This document shows positions 31,149 to 37,498 of a DNA stretch of 37,498 nt, in pieces; the stretch's first letter is position 1; the number at the start of each line of letters is the position of its first letter. The notes under the pieces were generated by a model, which worked only from the letters and a program-made list of their open reading frames with translations, searched no databases and was not told the DNA's origin. The DNA is from Lentisphaeria bacterium (lineage in GTDB: Bacteria; Verrucomicrobiota; Lentisphaeria; Victivallales; UBA1829), in the NCBI GenBank assembly GCA_017455665.1, contig JAFSZN010000123.1, positions 1 through 37,498 on the forward strand, in the 5' to 3' direction. A program made the translations under genes and the position numbers.

Positions 31149-31871
31149 ATGAGCGGCAAGCGCATCAGATTCACGCAAATATCGTTGTTCAGCGTCCTGC
31201 TCGGCGGGCACTACGGCGGCATCGTCAGCGTCGGCGAATTCAAGACGTTCGGCGATCTGGCGATCGCGACCATGGACCGGCTCGACGGCGAGGTGCAGAT
31301 GATCGACGGCACGGTGTATCAGGCATGCGCGGACGGAAGCGTCCGCCTGCCTTCGGACGAAGAGACGATCCCGTTCGGCACCATCGCCGGGTTCCGCCCC
31401 GAACGGGAACTGGACCTGGGCGGCATCCCGAGCTACGAGACATTCGAGGAGCGGCTGAAGGAGATCTGCCCCCGTGACGACACCCCGCTCGCGGTCCGCT
31501 TCACCGGGGTGTTCCGCCGCATGAAAGTCCGGTCCGTGAGGCGTCAGGAACGCGACGGCGTCGGGCTCGCCGAAGCCGCGAAAGCCGAGGCTGTTTTCGA
31601 GTGGGAGGACATTTCCGGCGACCTGGTCGGATTCCGTCTGCCCGGCTACGTGAGCGGCATCAACGCTCCCGGCTGGCACCTTCATTTCATGGACGCCGGC
31701 CGGAAACGCGGCGGACATGTGCTCAATTTCTCCATCGTTGAAGGCAAACTGAGTTTCTGCCACGCGAACGACCTTCAAATCCGCCTGCCCGATTCGCCGG
31801 ACGTTTTCGCCGGGCTCGACCTGAACCGGGACTGGAGCGGGGATTTGAAGGCGGCCGAGGCGGAACGGTAA
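31149..31871 (+). CDS. budA: Alpha-acetolactate decarboxylase
   Basis: The protein has 240 residues, the normal length. It converts acetolactate to acetoin with a Zn2+ ion. The metal ligands are visible in GWHLHF...GGHVLNF as H-x-H followed by H eleven residues later, the spacing of the characterised Bacillus enzyme. Other markers are TMDRLDGEVQMIDGTVYQA, with the conserved Leu-Asp-Gly-Glu motif, and PGYVSGINAPG. No acetolactate synthase or butanediol dehydrogenase is in the window. It probably serves acetoin overflow or disposal of acetolactate in the cytoplasm. No signal peptide was seen. Confidence 0.95.
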   Translation: MSGKRIRFTQISLFSVLLGGHYGGIVSVGEFKTFGDLAIATMDRLDGEVQMIDGTVYQACADGSVRLPSDEETIPFGTIAGFRPERELDLGGIPSYETFEERLKEICPRDDTPLAVRFTGVFRRMKVRSVRRQERDGVGLAEAAKAEAVFEWEDISGDLVGFRLPGYVSGINAPGWHLHFMDAGRKRGGHVLNFSIVEGKLSFCHANDLQIRLPDSPDVFAGLDLNRDWSGDLKAAEAER

Positions 31872-31896
31872 CCGGAACACCCGGAAAAGCGGCAGC

Positions 31897-32229
31897 ATGC
31901 AAAGAACCGGCCTGATCAGATGCGGAAACATCAGCGGCGCGCACCTGCGCGACCCGGAGACCGGCATCCATCCCCGATCCAGCCACGCCGGACGCACGCG
32001 CGGACACGCCGCAGGCGCCCCGCCCGACAGATTCACGATCCAACCGGGCGCGGCCGACGACAAGGACCACGCCCGTCTCTTCTACCACAACGGCACGCCC
32101 GGCAGAATCGGACAGAACGGACAAAGCCTCCGCCGTTCCGTCCGCGCCGACGAACTCTTCTTCCGCGAAGACGGCACGGCCGGGCGCGTCCTCCAGACCA
32201 GGGAAGGCATCAAGGAACCGGTGAAATAA
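31897..32229 (+). pseudogene. Remnant resembling the C-terminus of a GH43-type glycoside hydrolase
   Basis: The 110-codon frame is unrecognisable in its first half. It ends with a block like the last strands of GH43 arabinofuranosidase/xylosidase enzymes: FTIQPG, LFYHNGTP, then RRSVRADELFFREDGTAGRVLQTREGI. The pattern YHN, RRSV, DEL-F, DGT and T-EGI is what remains. The five-bladed propeller and its catalytic acids are missing, so it is probably a decayed fragment rather than a working gene. The assignment comes from pattern memory and could be wrong. It sits between acetolactate decarboxylase and a DUF1805 gene, near two other polysaccharide enzymes. Confidence 0.5.
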
Positions 32230-32230
32230 A

Positions 32231-32515
32231 ATGAACGAAACGATCCATCTTGACGGAACCCCGTTCGAGGGGCATGCGATCCCGACCGAAAACACATTCA
32301 TCCTCGCGATCCGGGCAAAAAACGGTCTGCTCGGCTGCGGCTATATCTCGCTCGAGACCGCGGAACGGGTCGGCGACGCCGTGGCGATCGTCAGCGGCGT
32401 GAAGGATTTCGACGACATGCTGGCGGCTCAGGTGAAACGCGTTTCGTCCGCCGCCGCGAAACTCGGCGTCGAGCCGGGGATGACCGGCAGGGACGCCCTG
32501 CTCAAAATGAGGTGA
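32231..32515 (+). CDS. DUF1805 family protein
   Basis: The protein has 94 residues from an ATG one base after the preceding stop. The block GCGYISLETAERVGDAVAIVSGVKDFDDMLAAQVKRVSSAA matches DUF1805 (YunC-like) along nearly its whole length, and the GCGY loop is conserved in the family. The function of the family is not known to me. There is no signal peptide. It is followed directly by a micro-ORF and the metalloprotease gene. Confidence 0.85.
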   Translation: MNETIHLDGTPFEGHAIPTENTFILAIRAKNGLLGCGYISLETAERVGDAVAIVSGVKDFDDMLAAQVKRVSSAAAKLGVEPGMTGRDALLKMR

Positions 32516-32519
32516 TGCC

Positions 32520-32618
32520 ATGAACGATTTCATCATCGCGGAGCCGCGCAACGACCGGGGCGGATGCGGTTCGCCCGCCTCCATCGACAAACTCCGCCTC
32601 TCGGACCTGCCAAGATGA
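32520..32618 (+). CDS. Possible 32-residue coupling micro-ORF
   Basis: An ATG at 32520 with a good GAGGTGAT upstream opens a 32-residue frame (MNDFIIAEPRNDRGG at the start, IDKLRLSDLPR at the end). Its TGA overlaps the ATG of the metalloprotease as ATGA. It could serve translational coupling, since the next gene has no obvious ribosome-binding site of its own. No family is recognised. Confidence 0.45.
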   Translation: MNDFIIAEPRNDRGGCGSPASIDKLRLSDLPR

Positions 32619-34252
32619 ACCGCATGATACGAGCACTGCAAATCGCAGTCTGCGCCGCGGCGGTATTCTGCTGCGGCATCCCGGCTTTTGCCGGGGGCGG
32701 ATTCAGAGGCGGAAGAAACGGCTTCGGCGGCGGCATGGGCGGATTCCCCGGCGGCGGCTTCGGTGGCGGCTTCCCCGGTCCCGGCTTCGGCGGCCCCGGA
32801 TTCGGGCAGGACCGTCCGTCCGCGGCGGACACGGCGGCGAGCGCGGAAACGGACTTGAAGAAACGTGCGTTCGGCGCCGGGCAGTACGACACCTCCTCCT
32901 TCATGGCGGGCGAGATCTACGTCAACGTCGTGCTGTTCGAATCCAACGGCAAGACCGATCCCGACACCGAAAACTGGAGCAAGGACGAGATCGAAAAGAT
33001 CGTCGCGCACGTGAAGGAGGCATGCGCGTGGTGGGAGGAGATGTGGAAACGGAAAAACTACCTCGGCAAGCTGCATTTCACGGTCGGCACGGAACACGCC
33101 GCCACGCCGTTCCAGACCGCCTACGAACCGATCACGCACGGCGCGTACCGCGACGACCGTCTCTGGATCGGCGAATTCCTGAACTCGCTGGGTTACACCG
33201 GCGACAAGAACCGGATGCTGTACCAGTACACCAACGACACCATCGTGAAGCACGATGCCCATTTCGCGTTCACAATCTTCGTGGTGAAGGCGGACAACGA
33301 CCGCGACCACTATTTCTCGGACAATTACCGGTCTTACACCCTGGGGCGGCAGTACGAGGGCGTTTCCGACACCTATATCCTCGTGGCGTACTCCAAAGCC
33401 TATGACTGGTATTCCTCCCAGTCCTTCGCGCACGAAATGGCGCACATCTTCGGCGCGGCCGACGAGTATCCCGGTCAGGGCAGGTATACGGACCGCGCCG
33501 GGTATTACGGCGTGCAGAACACCAACGCCCCGGACGGCAATCCGAACCGGAACAGCATCGTGCCCAGCTTGATGAACAGCTCGATCTCGACGGCGTTCGA
33601 ACGGCACGTCACCTCGCCGCAGTCGCTTGAAATGATCGGCTGGCGGGATTCCGACGGCGACCGCGTCATCGACGTGCTGGACGCGCCGATCGACGTCAAG
33701 GACTTTTCGTCGAAGATGAAACTTTCCGATTCGAGCTATGAGTTCACCGGCACGTTCACGGTGCGGAAGGTCCCGAACCACAACAACACGAAGGCGATCA
33801 CGCTGAACTCCGTCGACCGCCTGCTGTACCGGAACGGCGAGTCCGGCGAATGGAAACAGGTCAACGACAAGGACTGGGGCGAGGAGAGCAGGACCGTTTC
33901 CCATCAGTTCAAAATCCCGAAAAACTCCGTGCTCCAGTGGAAGGTCGTCGACGCGGACGGCATTGCCGAATCGAAGACCTACACCATCGGCGGCGTGCGC
34001 GATCCGAAGGCCGGGATCAACCGCCGGACGCATTCCGCCAAGTTCAGTTTCACCCCCGCCACGCCCGACACCGGGATCGTCAAGTACAAGCTCCGTGTGG
34101 ACGACAAGGTCTGCGAGCTCGGCGAACAGACCACCTATACGCTGTCCGGCGTCTCGAACGGCAGGCACACATGGGCGGTCCAGGGCGTCTATGCCGACGG
34201 GACCGTGACCGACTGGCTTCCCTGCGGCTCGTTCACGATACCGGCGAACTGA
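32615..34252 (+). CDS. Secreted zinc metalloprotease with glycine-rich N-terminus (HExxHxxGxxD)
   Basis: The protein has 545 residues from the ATG at 32615 (or 542 from 32624). The signal peptide ends at IPAFA and is followed by about 40 residues of Gly/Phe/Pro repeats. The zinc site is HEMAHIFGAAD: H273, E274, H277 and D283, with Asp in place of the third metzincin His. A calcium-loop motif DSDGDRVIDVLD (345-356) resembles dockerin or thrombospondin type-3 repeats. The C-terminus has beta domains (TFTVRKVPNHNNTKAI; AKFSFTPATPDTG). It probably acts outside the cell. The exact peptidase family is not certain; the HExxHxxGxxD form is known from snapalysin-like enzymes. Confidence 0.82.
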   Translation: MNRMIRALQIAVCAAAVFCCGIPAFAGGGFRGGRNGFGGGMGGFPGGGFGGGFPGPGFGGPGFGQDRPSAADTAASAETDLKKRAFGAGQYDTSSFMAGEIYVNVVLFESNGKTDPDTENWSKDEIEKIVAHVKEACAWWEEMWKRKNYLGKLHFTVGTEHAATPFQTAYEPITHGAYRDDRLWIGEFLNSLGYTGDKNRMLYQYTNDTIVKHDAHFAFTIFVVKADNDRDHYFSDNYRSYTLGRQYEGVSDTYILVAYSKAYDWYSSQSFAHEMAHIFGAADEYPGQGRYTDRAGYYGVQNTNAPDGNPNRNSIVPSLMNSSISTAFERHVTSPQSLEMIGWRDSDGDRVIDVLDAPIDVKDFSSKMKLSDSSYEFTGTFTVRKVPNHNNTKAITLNSVDRLLYRNGESGEWKQVNDKDWGEESRTVSHQFKIPKNSVLQWKVVDADGIAESKTYTIGGVRDPKAGINRRTHSAKFSFTPATPDTGIVKYKLRVDDKVCELGEQTTYTLSGVSNGRHTWAVQGVYADGTVTDWLPCGSFTIPAN

Positions 34253-34278
34253 CCTCGCCCCGGCGCAGACAACGACAT

Positions 34279-35109
34279 ATGACCCTCATGATAAAACAGG
34301 ACTCCGAGCTCATGACGAACGAAGAAGAAAAAGCCGCGCCGCCCGAGGACACGAATCAGGCAGTCCCGCCCGAAGGACAAATCCCCGCGAAGAAGATACG
34401 GAGAAGTTTCTCTCTGTGGCTGCACGTTATCCTGGGGCTTTTCGTCCCCGTCTGGATTGGCGTCGGGATTGCGCTCATGACTTTGTGGAAAGATTTTCCC
34501 CCGTTTGTCATCGCGTGCATGTTCGCGGGCTCCTTCGTCGTCTGCGCGCTTGTCGCACTGGTGCAGCTGATCCGGGCGAAAACGGACGACCCAACGCAGA
34601 AACCGGCACTCTTCGTTCTGCTTGTGGTGGATGCTTTTCTGGTATTTCCGATTTCCAATGCGCTCACAGCCCTCCAATTCAAAGTCGATCGCATCTATAC
34701 GGTAGAAAACATGGTAAAGGTGCTCAACTGCCTGGAAGATTATATCAGAGATCATGGCAGTTTCCCGCCTCAACAGGATTTCGGGTCTCTGCTGAAAACA
34801 CTGGATATCCAAAAGAGCGATTTCCGGAAAACGCTTTTCTATTCCATCGAGTCCGCGGAATATCATGCGCTGGATGGCTCGACTTTCAGCCGTTTGTTTG
34901 ATCCCCTTCCTCCTACTCAGAATCGGGAGGAGCGTGTTCTGACTCTGCCCATCAAAAGGAAGTTGTTCGGCGACTTTGACGAACTTATTGTGTTGAGAAG
35001 GGACGGCAGTATCGGCTATGATTACGAATCTCCGGAAAACAAAACTCCGACGTCCGAACAGAAACCGAAGCCCGACCAGTCCATCCTCATCCGGGAGGAG
35101 ACAAAATGA
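34279..35109 (+). CDS. Membrane protein with GspG-like C-terminal motif, paralogue 1
   Basis: The protein has 276 residues if it starts at 34279; ATG codons at 34288 and 34312 are also possible. A polar N-terminus is followed by three hydrophobic segments, then the block ENMVKVLNCLEDYIRDHGSFPPQQDFGSLLKTL. This recalls the helix and G-x-Y/F-P turn of type II secretion major pseudopilins (GspG). The remainder (YSIESAEYHALDG; LFGDFDELIVLRRDGSIGYDYE) is shared with the two following genes. There is no prepilin peptidase site. It overlaps the next gene by 4 bases. The function is unknown. Confidence 0.75.
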   Translation: MTLMIKQDSELMTNEEEKAAPPEDTNQAVPPEGQIPAKKIRRSFSLWLHVILGLFVPVWIGVGIALMTLWKDFPPFVIACMFAGSFVVCALVALVQLIRAKTDDPTQKPALFVLLVVDAFLVFPISNALTALQFKVDRIYTVENMVKVLNCLEDYIRDHGSFPPQQDFGSLLKTLDIQKSDFRKTLFYSIESAEYHALDGSTFSRLFDPLPPTQNREERVLTLPIKRKLFGDFDELIVLRRDGSIGYDYESPENKTPTSEQKPKPDQSILIREETK

Positions 35110-35828
35110 AGAACGTACTCACGCATATTCTGCTATTTCTGAAGGACCATTGTTTCGGCATCCTCCTGCTGCTCTACCTTCCCGGTTGGCTCATCGTGCT
35201 GGATTTGATCGCAAGCTTTTCGAAGGTGCATCATTCCCCGTATGTCATAGCGGCCCTGCTTACGGTTTCCCTGGTCGTTTGCTCGGTTGCGGAAGCGGCG
35301 CGCATGGCCCGGAAGGACGACCTGAAGCTGTCCGTCTTCTGCCTGATCGCGCTGGACATTCTTTTCCTGGTGTTCGTTTTCCCGGCGTACGGCGAAGTTT
35401 GGCTGAAGCAGGATTACAACGATACCCTTTCGAACATGGTTCTCATATACAGGCGCATGGAAGCCTATCAAATGGAACACGGGAATTATCCTCCGCAGCA
35501 GGACCTGAAATCCCTGCTGAAGACGCTGGACATCAAACAGAGCGATCTCAACGGAAAAGGCTTTTTCTACGACATCGGTTCCGCGGAGTATCATGCGCCG
35601 GAGGATATCGAGGGGCCGAATGATCGTTACATGGATCCGGTTTTGTCCGTGCGCATCAGACAGACGCTGTTCGGCAAGTCCGACAAACTGCTTGTTCTGA
35701 GACGGGACGGCTCGGAAGGATACCTTGAAGGAAAAAACGGAGAACCGCGCCATGCGTCGCAGGCCGCGGCCGCGGAACCGAAACCGGCAGACGTTCCATC
35801 CGATTCCATCCCGGAGGAGACGGAATGA
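35106..35828 (+). CDS. Membrane protein with GspG-like C-terminal motif, paralogue 2
   Basis: The protein has 240 residues; GAGGAG precedes the ATG, which overlaps the previous stop. Three hydrophobic segments (about 8-30, 40-58, 75-95) precede NMVLIYRRMEAYQMEHGNYPPQQDLKSLLKTLDIKQSDL. The tail (DIGSAEYHAPEDIEGPNDRYMDP; LFGKSDKLLVLRRDGSEGY) matches paralogues 1 and 3. The soluble part probably faces the periplasm. An Ala/Pro/Lys-rich C-terminus ends DSIPEETE. It shares a 4-base overlap with the next gene. Confidence 0.77.
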   Translation: MKNVLTHILLFLKDHCFGILLLLYLPGWLIVLDLIASFSKVHHSPYVIAALLTVSLVVCSVAEAARMARKDDLKLSVFCLIALDILFLVFVFPAYGEVWLKQDYNDTLSNMVLIYRRMEAYQMEHGNYPPQQDLKSLLKTLDIKQSDLNGKGFFYDIGSAEYHAPEDIEGPNDRYMDPVLSVRIRQTLFGKSDKLLVLRRDGSEGYLEGKNGEPRHASQAAAAEPKPADVPSDSIPEETE

Positions 35829-36514
35829 AAAACTCGTTCTCAACGTTTTTATCGAAGATTCGGGCGAGGCATTTGGTCTATCTGCTGGGATTCATCGTTG
35901 CGGCGGTCGTTTTCCCTCTGCTGGGCATCGTTGTTTTATTCGGGATCATCGCGGCGGAACAATACTTCAAATCCAAAGAGGGGAAAGAGGCGCCGGAGGA
36001 CCAGCCGCCAGCCTCTCGACGGACGACGGGAAATGCCGCGAAAGCAGTCCTCCTGCTTCTTCTGGGAGCCGTTTTCATCTTTATCGCCGCAAATATCATC
36101 AACGCTCTCGGGGAAGCCGTGCTCAAATCGGATAACGCGCTCACGACAGAGAACATGATACGTGTATCCATACGCCTGGAGGCTTACAAGACGGAACACG
36201 GGAGTTATCCGCCTCAGCAGGACATGCGTTCCCTGCTGGAGACGCTGGGGATCCAAAAGAGAGATTTCCGGAAGACGTTTTTCTTTGACCTCTATTCCGC
36301 GACATATCATGCACCTCCCGAGGATTCGACCGATCCCGAGGACAGGTTCATCACGATGCGCGTCAAATGGCATTTGTTCGAAGGATACGATCATCTTCTC
36401 TTTTTGAGAAGAGACGGTACTGTCGGCAGCGAATATCTGAAAAACAAGACGCAAGAGTCCGAACAGAAACCGGAGCCCGCCCCGTCCATCATCACGCAGC
36501 AGGAACTGAACTGA
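35825..36514 (+). CDS. Membrane protein with GspG-like C-terminal motif, paralogue 3
   Basis: The protein has 229 residues, with GAGGAG before the ATG. Two strong membrane segments (about 18-42 and 73-95) precede ENMIRVSIRLEAYKTEHGSYPPQQDMRSLLETLGIQKRDFRKTF. The tail (DLYSATYHAPPEDSTDPEDRF; LFEGYDHLLFLRRDGTVGSEYL) matches the other two. Three tandem copies with coupled translation suggest a multi-subunit assembly or recent duplication with divergence. The three genes look less G+C-rich than the rest of the window, a possible sign of transfer. Confidence 0.77.
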   Translation: MKNSFSTFLSKIRARHLVYLLGFIVAAVVFPLLGIVVLFGIIAAEQYFKSKEGKEAPEDQPPASRRTTGNAAKAVLLLLLGAVFIFIAANIINALGEAVLKSDNALTTENMIRVSIRLEAYKTEHGSYPPQQDMRSLLETLGIQKRDFRKTFFFDLYSATYHAPPEDSTDPEDRFITMRVKWHLFEGYDHLLFLRRDGTVGSEYLKNKTQESEQKPEPAPSIITQQELN

Positions 36515-36591
36515 GAGCAAATACCGCCCGGGACTTTGCCTTTTCCGTTCGGAACCGCCGAAAAAACAGCCTATTTTGTTTTCCGGGGAGC

Positions 36592-36620
36592 TTGAAAAAG
36601 TGAAATCCCGCCGTTATCTT
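36592..36620 (+). promoter_or_regulatory. Promoter of the alanine dehydrogenase gene
   Basis: TTGAAA (36592-36597), a 17-bp spacer, TATCTT (36615-36620), about 100 bases before the ATG at 36720. AGAAAGG lies in the ribosome-binding region. Confidence 0.65.
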
Positions 36621-36719
36621 ATATAACACACGACAAGACCAACACCCGTCTGCTGAAAACACGGACCGACGGACTTTTCCCTCATTTCGGGGGCGACAAA
36701 CAGAAAGGCTGAACACACC

Positions 36720-37498
36720 ATGAAAATCGGATGCGTCAAAGAGATCAAGAACAACGAATTCCGCGTCGGACTCACGCCGGACAACGTCCGGGACTACGTC
36801 GCCGCCGGGCATCACGTGTACATGGAACGCGGCGCCGGGGTCGGCTCCGGGTTCTCCGACAACGAATACGTGGACGCCGGGGCGAGCATCATCGACAACG
36901 CGGCGGACGTGTGGCATCTGGTCGACATGATGGTGAAGGTGAAGGAGCCGCTCGAAAGCGAATACGGCCTCTTCCACGAGGGCCTGATCCTCTACACCTA
37001 CCTGCACCTCGCCGCCGACAGGGAGCAGACCGACGCCCTGCTGAAAGGCAAGGTCAAGGCGGTCGCGTACGAGACGATCCAGGAAGCCGACCGCTCCCTG
37101 CCGTGCCTTGCCCCGATGTCGCAGATCGCGGGCCGTCTCTCCATCCAGGAGGGCGCGAAGTACCTGGAGAAGAAGTTCGGCGGCGAAGGCATCCTGCTGG
37201 CGGGCGTCCCCGGCACGCCGAAGGCGAACGTGGTGATCCTCGGCGGCGGCACGGTCGGCATGAACGCGTGCAAGATCGCGGTCGGCATGGGCGCGAACGT
37301 GACGATCCTCGACATCAACCTGAAGCGCCTCGAAGAGCTCGACAACATGTTCGGCGCGCACATCCAGACGCTCGTGAGCTCGGACAGCAACATCGAACGC
37401 GTGCTGAAGGACGCCGACCTGGTGATCGGGTCCGTGCTGATCCCCGGCGGATCCACGCCCAAACTCTTCAAGCGGCGCTACCTGCCCGAGATGAAGGA
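36720..37498 (+). CDS. ald: Alanine dehydrogenase, N-terminal part
   Basis: The frame is open from the ATG at 36720 to the right edge, giving 259 of about 370 residues. It catalyses the reversible oxidative deamination of L-alanine to pyruvate and ammonia with NAD. The pyruvate-binding residues are in place: R15, K75 (VKVKEP) and H96 (TYLHLAAD). The Rossmann motif VVILGGGTVGMNACKIAVGMGANVTILDIN binds NAD, with the aspartate of ILDIN at the ribose position. SQIAGRLSIQEGAKYLEK is a strong Ald marker. It differs from transhydrogenase PntA by length and by the GVPGTPKA block. Cytoplasmic; probably nitrogen assimilation or redox balance. Confidence 0.95.
   Translation, partial: MKIGCVKEIKNNEFRVGLTPDNVRDYVAAGHHVYMERGAGVGSGFSDNEYVDAGASIIDNAADVWHLVDMMVKVKEPLESEYGLFHEGLILYTYLHLAADREQTDALLKGKVKAVAYETIQEADRSLPCLAPMSQIAGRLSIQEGAKYLEKKFGGEGILLAGVPGTPKANVVILGGGTVGMNACKIAVGMGANVTILDINLKRLEELDNMFGAHIQTLVSSDSNIERVLKDADLVIGSVLIPGGSTPKLFKRRYLPEMK

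Overview
The window is a G+C-rich stretch of a Gram-negative, probably anaerobic bacterium. Gram-negative is supported by two secretin-like outer-membrane proteins and by lipoprotein signals. Anaerobic is supported by the [FeFe]-hydrogenase maturase HydE, an oxygen-sensitive quinolinate synthase and an electron-transfer-type 4Fe-4S protein. Plant-polysaccharide enzymes (GH115, GH9, a GH43 remnant), glycine-rich secreted proteins and abundant pseudopilin-like proteins fit a gut or sediment member of the PVC group such as Lentisphaerae/Victivallales. That placement is inference and was not tested by search. Most promoters read as TTGaca-N16/17-TATATT or a close variant.

Region 1 (1-9483), metal handling and methyltransferases. 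A CadA/ZntA-type P1B ATPase runs off the left edge on the minus strand. Divergent from it is an operon of a membrane-anchored methyltransferase, a second methyltransferase, an alpha/beta hydrolase and a third methyltransferase broken at a G8 tract. A second plus-strand operon encodes two HMA_2-like proteins, a P-type ATPase whose metal site reads DYSCG instead of CPC, a small membrane protein, a DtxR/MntR-type regulator and a further methyltransferase.

Region 2 (9484-12744): nadA-mnmA-hydE, three tightly packed genes of Fe-S and sulfur chemistry.

Region 3 (12745-23551), the most unusual part: a ten-gene plus-strand run. Two paralogous secretin-like proteins are followed by two complete NitT/TauT-type ABC importers (binding protein, permease and ATPase each), a QueG-like double 4Fe-4S protein and a cysteine-rich DUF1847 protein, ending at a strong terminator. 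Its promoter carries the same palindromic upstream element at the same distance as the nadA promoter. Its approximately 257-nt leader holds two hairpins and a short cysteine-containing reading frame. I read this as a candidate outer-membrane-to-cytoplasm uptake system for an unknown small molecule, co-regulated with nadA-mnmA-hydE. Substrate and function are inferred only.

Region 4 (23658-32618), carbohydrate and carbon metabolism. It holds a GH115 glucuronidase-like enzyme and a GH9 enzyme on the minus strand, a glycine-rich secreted coiled-coil protein, acetolactate decarboxylase, a GH43-like C-terminal remnant and a DUF1805 protein.

Region 5 (32615-37498): a secreted HExxHxxGxxD metalloprotease with a glycine-rich N-terminus, three tandem paralogous membrane proteins with a GspG-like C-terminal motif, and the start of alanine dehydrogenase, cut by the right edge. 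I saw no tRNA, rRNA, CRISPR array or intact insertion sequence.
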